A stretch of DNA of 14,628 bases from BS750m-G62 sp964577175 (GTDB lineage: Bacteria > Planctomycetota > Phycisphaerae > FEN-1346). The DNA lies in assembly GCA_964577175.1 (NCBI GenBank), contig CAZNYC010000104.1, positions 1 through 14,628 on the forward strand. Reading direction: 5' to 3'. Of the stretch, positions 12,090 to 14,628 are shown one piece after another. The notes under the pieces are model-generated. The model did not search any database. It was not told where the DNA came from and saw only the letters and a program-made list of their open reading frames with translations. Positions within the stretch are counted from its first letter, which is position 1; the number at the start of each line of letters is the position of its first letter. Position numbers and translations under genes: made by a program.

Positions 12090-13130
12090 TTAGAGAGGAG
12101 AGAGATCGTATTCTTTCAGTTTCTTATAAATAGTTTTGTAATCGATGCGTAGGATGCGCGCCGCCTGCGCCTTGTTGCCCTCGCTTTGGCGAAGCGCCTC
12201 GCGCAGGAGCCCGCGTTCGACGCGCCGCACGGCCCGCTGCACGGCCTCTTTTAGCGAGGTACATTCATCAAACTCCGTGGGACCGTAGAGCGAGGATGTA
12301 TCCGCGGCCGGGTCGGAGGGCGAAACCCCCAGGTGCCGGGGCTCGACCGGCCCGTCGTCCGCCAGCAGGGCCGCCCGGCGAACGGCGTTGCGGAGTTCGC
12401 GGACGTTGCCCGGCCAGCGGTACGCCCGCAGGGTTGCGAGCGCCTCGTCGGAGAACCCGGTCACCTCTTTGGTGAGTTCCTGCTCGGCCTCCCGGAGGAA
12501 CCGGTCGGCCAGAAAGGGGATGTCTTCCTGCCTGTCCCGGAGCGGGGGGACCGCAATGCCGATCTCGTTGAGGCGATGATACAGGTCCCGCCGAAACCGG
12601 CCGGCGGCGACGAGGCGGCCGAGGTCCTGGTTCGAAGCGGCGATGACCCGGAGGTCCAGGTCTACCGGCTCGCTGCCGCCCAGCCGCATCACGCGCTTCT
12701 CCTGGAGGACGCGCAACAGTTTGGGCTGGAGGGCGAGCGGGAGGTTGGAGATCTCGTCCAGGAACAAGGTGCCGCCCTGGGCGGCCTCGAACCGGCCGGC
12801 CGCGCCGCGCTCGGCCCCGGTAAAGGCCCCCCGCTCGTGGCCGAACAACTCGTCTTCGATCAGCGAGGAGGGGATGGAACCGCAGTCCACCGGCACAAGC
12901 GGGCCGGTGCGGCGGCTGAGGGCGTGGACCCACCGGGCCACCAGTTCCTTGCCCGCGCCGGTCTCGCCCGTAATCAGGACCGTGTAGGTCGTGGGGGCCA
13001 CCTTCTCGACGCGGTCCAGGACCCGGCCGATGGCGGCGCCGGGGCCGGTCTGCTCCCGGAGGGAGGCCTCCGCCGCCGTCCGCTGCCCATAGAAGAGAAC
13101 GTCCGCGCCCGAGCGGTCCCGTCCTGTCAT
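12090..13130 (-). CDS. Sigma-54-dependent transcriptional activator, Fis family, no sensor domain
   Basis: A 346-residue bacterial enhancer-binding protein. The AAA+ domain has Walker A GETGAGKE at 55-62, the sigma-54 contact loop GAFTGA at 101-106, Walker B GGTLFLDEI at 119-127, and WPGNVREL (sensor 2) at 239-246. A Fis-type helix-turn-helix occupies about 300-343 (EGNKAQAARILRIDYKTIYK). Only about 30 residues precede the AAA+ domain, so there is no receiver, GAF or PAS domain; control must come from a partner protein, from expression level, or not at all, as in PspF-type activators. The start at 13130 has GGGGAGGG seven bases upstream; an upstream extension of 40 codons is Arg/Ala-rich and rejected. 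It is co-transcribed with hsp20. The perfect -24/-12 promoter before gvpA and the palindrome upstream of it make the gvp operon its likely target. Confidence 0.94.
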   Translation of the reverse strand: MTGRDRSGADVLFYGQRTAAEASLREQTGPGAAIGRVLDRVEKVAPTTYTVLITGETGAGKELVARWVHALSRRTGPLVPVDCGSIPSSLIEDELFGHERGAFTGAERGAAGRFEAAQGGTLFLDEISNLPLALQPKLLRVLQEKRVMRLGGSEPVDLDLRVIAASNQDLGRLVAAGRFRRDLYHRLNEIGIAVPPLRDRQEDIPFLADRFLREAEQELTKEVTGFSDEALATLRAYRWPGNVRELRNAVRRAALLADDGPVEPRHLGVSPSDPAADTSSLYGPTEFDECTSLKEAVQRAVRRVERGLLREALRQSEGNKAQAARILRIDYKTIYKKLKEYDLSPL

Positions 13131-13567
13131 GGTCCCTCCCCAATCCTGTAGAAGGCTCCTTGCCCTCGTCCGTGCCTGCGACGCCGCACGCCGACCCGGA
13201 CAACTCAGGCCGCGCGCACCGGCACGGAAGAAGACAACCCCTCTGCACACACGGAGCCCAGGTTCGCACGAAACGGGCCAACCAGGGGAAGGGCGATCAG
13301 GCTACTGCCAGGAGCACGGTTCATTGAACACGCCACCAGGTGCTCGGGCCGTCATCGCCAAAGCAGCAGCAGCATGGATGTCAAATCTACCTTGCTCCCA
13401 GTAGTAACACAGAGCCATGGGAGATGGTTCGGCAAGGAAAGCCGGACCGCCTGACAATGAGAGACGTTCCGTCCCACAGAAGATGCCCTCCCAGCGCTTA
13501 CGTAAATGCCTATCGGACCGGAAGCGAAGGAAACTTAAGGGAAATGCAGAACCTTTCACAACGCCGT
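13131..13567. other. Gene-free stretch upstream of the sigma-54 activator
   Basis: About 440 bp without a supported gene. A long minus-strand frame crosses it, but its sequence is Arg/Pro/Gly-rich and overlaps the 13568-14221 gene out of frame. It is less GC-rich than the coding DNA. It contains a hairpin at 13426-13448 (GGTTCGGC, 7-base loop, GCCGGACC, one G-T pair), about 120 bp past the stop of the upstream gene and without a T-run. The promoter of the activator-hsp20 unit should lie here, but I see no clear -35/-10 pair or sigma-54 site, and no copy of the 20-bp palindrome found before gvpA. Confidence 0.45.
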
Positions 13568-14221
13568 TCAGGACGCCTCGTGCGAGTCGGGGGCGGGACG
13601 GAGCCGGGAGACCTCGATATCCGCCGCCAAGTGCTCGACCGCCCCGTGAAGCATGCCGAGGAAGAGCAGGCCCGTCTCGCCGGGCTGGAGGGTCTCGTCG
13701 ATTCGCCGGGCAATGTAAGCGTCTCGGCGCTGGAGGATCGCGCGGTGCCGCTCGGCCTGCGCCTCGTCGGACACCTCCTTGCCTTCGGCCCGCTGCTCGC
13801 CGGCCGCCGGCTCGTCCCCGGCTGGCTGCCCGGAAAACGTCCGTTGGGCCAGGTTGTACTCCTCCAGAAGGAGTTCGGGCGACTCGGTGCCCATGAGCGT
13901 CGCGCCCCGCTCCATCAACGCCATCAGCAACCCATGATTCCGGCTGCCCGCCCGGGCCATGTCGGCCACGATCTTCTCCTCGTGCCCGCAGGTCGGTAGC
14001 CCGTCCTGGTACAGCCGGACGCGGGGCCAGTCGAGCCGGAGCGAGTCGATTCGGGCCCGGATGGCCTCCCACATCCGGTCCACTTCGCGGACGCGCTCCT
14101 CCCACTTGGCCCGGCCGAGGCGGCGGACGTGGGCCGCCTTGACCTGCTCGCGCATTCGCCCCAAGTCCACCTCCGTGTGGATGATGGGAACCCAGATGAG
14201 GCGCCGGCGATCCGAGGTCAT
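13568..14221 (-). CDS. Conserved-looking protein of unknown function (217 aa)
   Basis: A 217-residue protein starting at ATG 14221 with AGGGA about 9-13 bases upstream. I do not recognise a named family. Clear, non-repetitive segments argue that it is real: RRLIWVPIIHTEVDLG (6-21) with a histidine at 15, RVRLYQDGLPTCGHEEKIV (67-85), RNHGLLMALMERGATLMGTE (94-113), and RDAYIARRIDETLQPGETG (166-184) followed by LLFLGMLHGAVEHLAADI (185-202). A Gly/Ala/Glu-rich linker at about 130-155 separates two parts. The N-terminal P-I-I-H, the G-x-E, the R-(x)-I and the late G-x-L-H loosely recall the layout of TraB/TIKI-type metal hydrolases, but this is weak. No signal peptide or membrane helix. It is not adjacent to gvp genes and may be unrelated to them. 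Confidence 0.75.
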   Translation of the reverse strand: MTSDRRRLIWVPIIHTEVDLGRMREQVKAAHVRRLGRAKWEERVREVDRMWEAIRARIDSLRLDWPRVRLYQDGLPTCGHEEKIVADMARAGSRNHGLLMALMERGATLMGTESPELLLEEYNLAQRTFSGQPAGDEPAAGEQRAEGKEVSDEAQAERHRAILQRRDAYIARRIDETLQPGETGLLFLGMLHGAVEHLAADIEVSRLRPAPDSHEAS

Positions 14222-14445
14222 ACCGCGTATCCCTATTCAGAGCCCTGCTTGCGCCCGTCGACCAGACAAAGGCACCCCTCTTATCGACGCGGCGGCAGGC
14301 AATTCTGAAATGCTCTCGCGCCATACCGTCCCGCGCACGGGCCTTGTAACCTACACGTCGACCGCCCGCTTCCGCTCCGGATGGGGCTCGCACCGCCAGG
14401 CGGTGTTTCGGTGTGTGACACAGGCACCGTCTTGCCGGGGCTGCC
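14222..14445. other. Short intergenic stretch at the right end
   Basis: 224 bp between the right-edge gene and the 217-aa protein gene. Frames through it have no start, ribosome site or recognisable sequence of their own. It presumably holds the end of the upstream transcript and the promoter of 13568-14221, but no motif is clear enough to mark. Confidence 0.4.
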
Positions 14446-14628
14446 TCAATCACTCCGCAGCCGGTTAAGGCGCAGGAGGTTCGCCAGGCCCCGGCGGTCG
14501 ATGTCCGCCCGCCGCTCGGCCAGGGCGTGGCCGTCAGGCAGGGGCTGCCCGGCGCCCGTTTCCTCCCACACCTCGGCCCAATCCTCGGACCAGTCGCCGT
14601 CCGGGTCCGCGGCCGCATAGGCCGCCAG
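14446..14628 (-). CDS. C-terminal end of an unrecognised protein (runs off right edge)
   Basis: A minus-strand frame is open from the right edge to a TGA at 14446-14448, giving the last 60 residues of a protein whose start is outside the window. It reads LAAYAAADPDGDWSEDWAEV, then WEETGAGQPLPDGHALAERR and ADIDRRGLANLLRLNRLRSD. It is acidic and tryptophan-rich at first and basic helical at the end, with strong G/C bias at third positions like its neighbours. I recognise no family. Because the start is not visible, the frame is supported only by codon bias and lack of stops. Confidence 0.55.
   Translation of the reverse strand: MAAYAAADPDGDWSEDWAEVWEETGAGQPLPDGHALAERRADIDRRGLANLLRLNRLRSD

Noticed and set aside
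13302..14618. 438-codon minus-strand open frame at the right end
   Set aside because: It overlaps the more credible 217-aa gene out of frame, and its translation is mostly Arg/Pro/Gly runs without conserved-looking segments or a ribosome site.
1..14628. tRNA, rRNA or CRISPR array
   Set aside because: No tRNA-like cloverleaf, rRNA-like conserved block or regularly spaced direct repeats were seen. The only repeats are the few hairpin units near gvpA and the single inverted repeat before the CDC48-like gene.

Overview
This window is a bacterial gas vesicle (gvp) gene cluster. Every gene I can support lies on the minus strand, so the cluster reads from right to left. The DNA is strongly GC-rich with G/C-rich third codon positions. 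That bias also produces many long antisense shadow frames, which I discarded. The gene set (GvpA, N, F/L, G, S, K, J, a GvpH-like Hsp20, and a sigma-54 activator) is bacterial. The phylum cannot be fixed from this window. A planctomycete- or deltaproteobacterium-like genome is a guess, based on composition, the CDC48-type AAA protein and a TGTCATTCTGAG-type inverted repeat.

Layout in transcription order. (1) Right edge: the C-terminus of an unrecognised protein (14446 to beyond 14628), then an unrecognised conserved-looking 217-aa protein (13568-14221). (2) Regulation and chaperone pair: a sensor-less sigma-54 activator (12090-13130), then a GvpH-like Hsp20 (11556-12077). (3) A 101-bp MITE/REP-like inverted repeat (11421-11521). 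(4) A two-domain CDC48/p97-type AAA+ ATPase (9231-11369), then two tandem, overlapping GvpF/GvpL paralogues (8378-9238 and 7651-8409). (5) A control region holding a full-consensus sigma-54 -24/-12 promoter (7545-7560), a perfect 20-bp palindrome about 140 bp upstream of the predicted start (7665-7684), and GC-rich repeat units. (6) The structural/assembly operon: gvpA (7155-7373), a GvpC-like coiled coil with a basic tail (6616-7035), gvpN (5572-6576), a small coiled-coil protein (5214-5546), gvpF (4398-5159), gvpG (4045-4377), a fused double ArsA/Get3-type ATPase (2160-4133), a small TPR protein (1821-2129), gvpS (1568-1837), gvpK (1224-1571) and gvpJ (837-1211). A large hairpin follows at 742-808. 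(7) Left edge: the N-terminal part of a pRiA4b ORF-3-like protein (1-389), which looks unrelated.

How the genes fit together. The order N-(x)-F-G-(ArsA-TPR)-S-K-J parallels the classical N-F-G-L-S-K-J order of Bacillus megaterium, with a Get3-like ATPase plus TPR protein where gvpL would sit and two GvpF/L genes moved upstream of gvpA. GvpA builds the shell. GvpJ and GvpS are minor shell homologues, GvpF/L and GvpG are nucleation/accessory factors, and GvpN is the AAA+ assembly ATPase. The non-canonical part is a set of apparent protein-handling machines: CDC48-like unfoldase, Hsp20, Get3-like ATPase and TPR protein. I infer that they keep hydrophobic GvpA-family subunits assembly-competent. 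Sigma-54 control by the locus's own Fis-type activator is supported by a matching promoter and a candidate enhancer site directly in front of gvpA.
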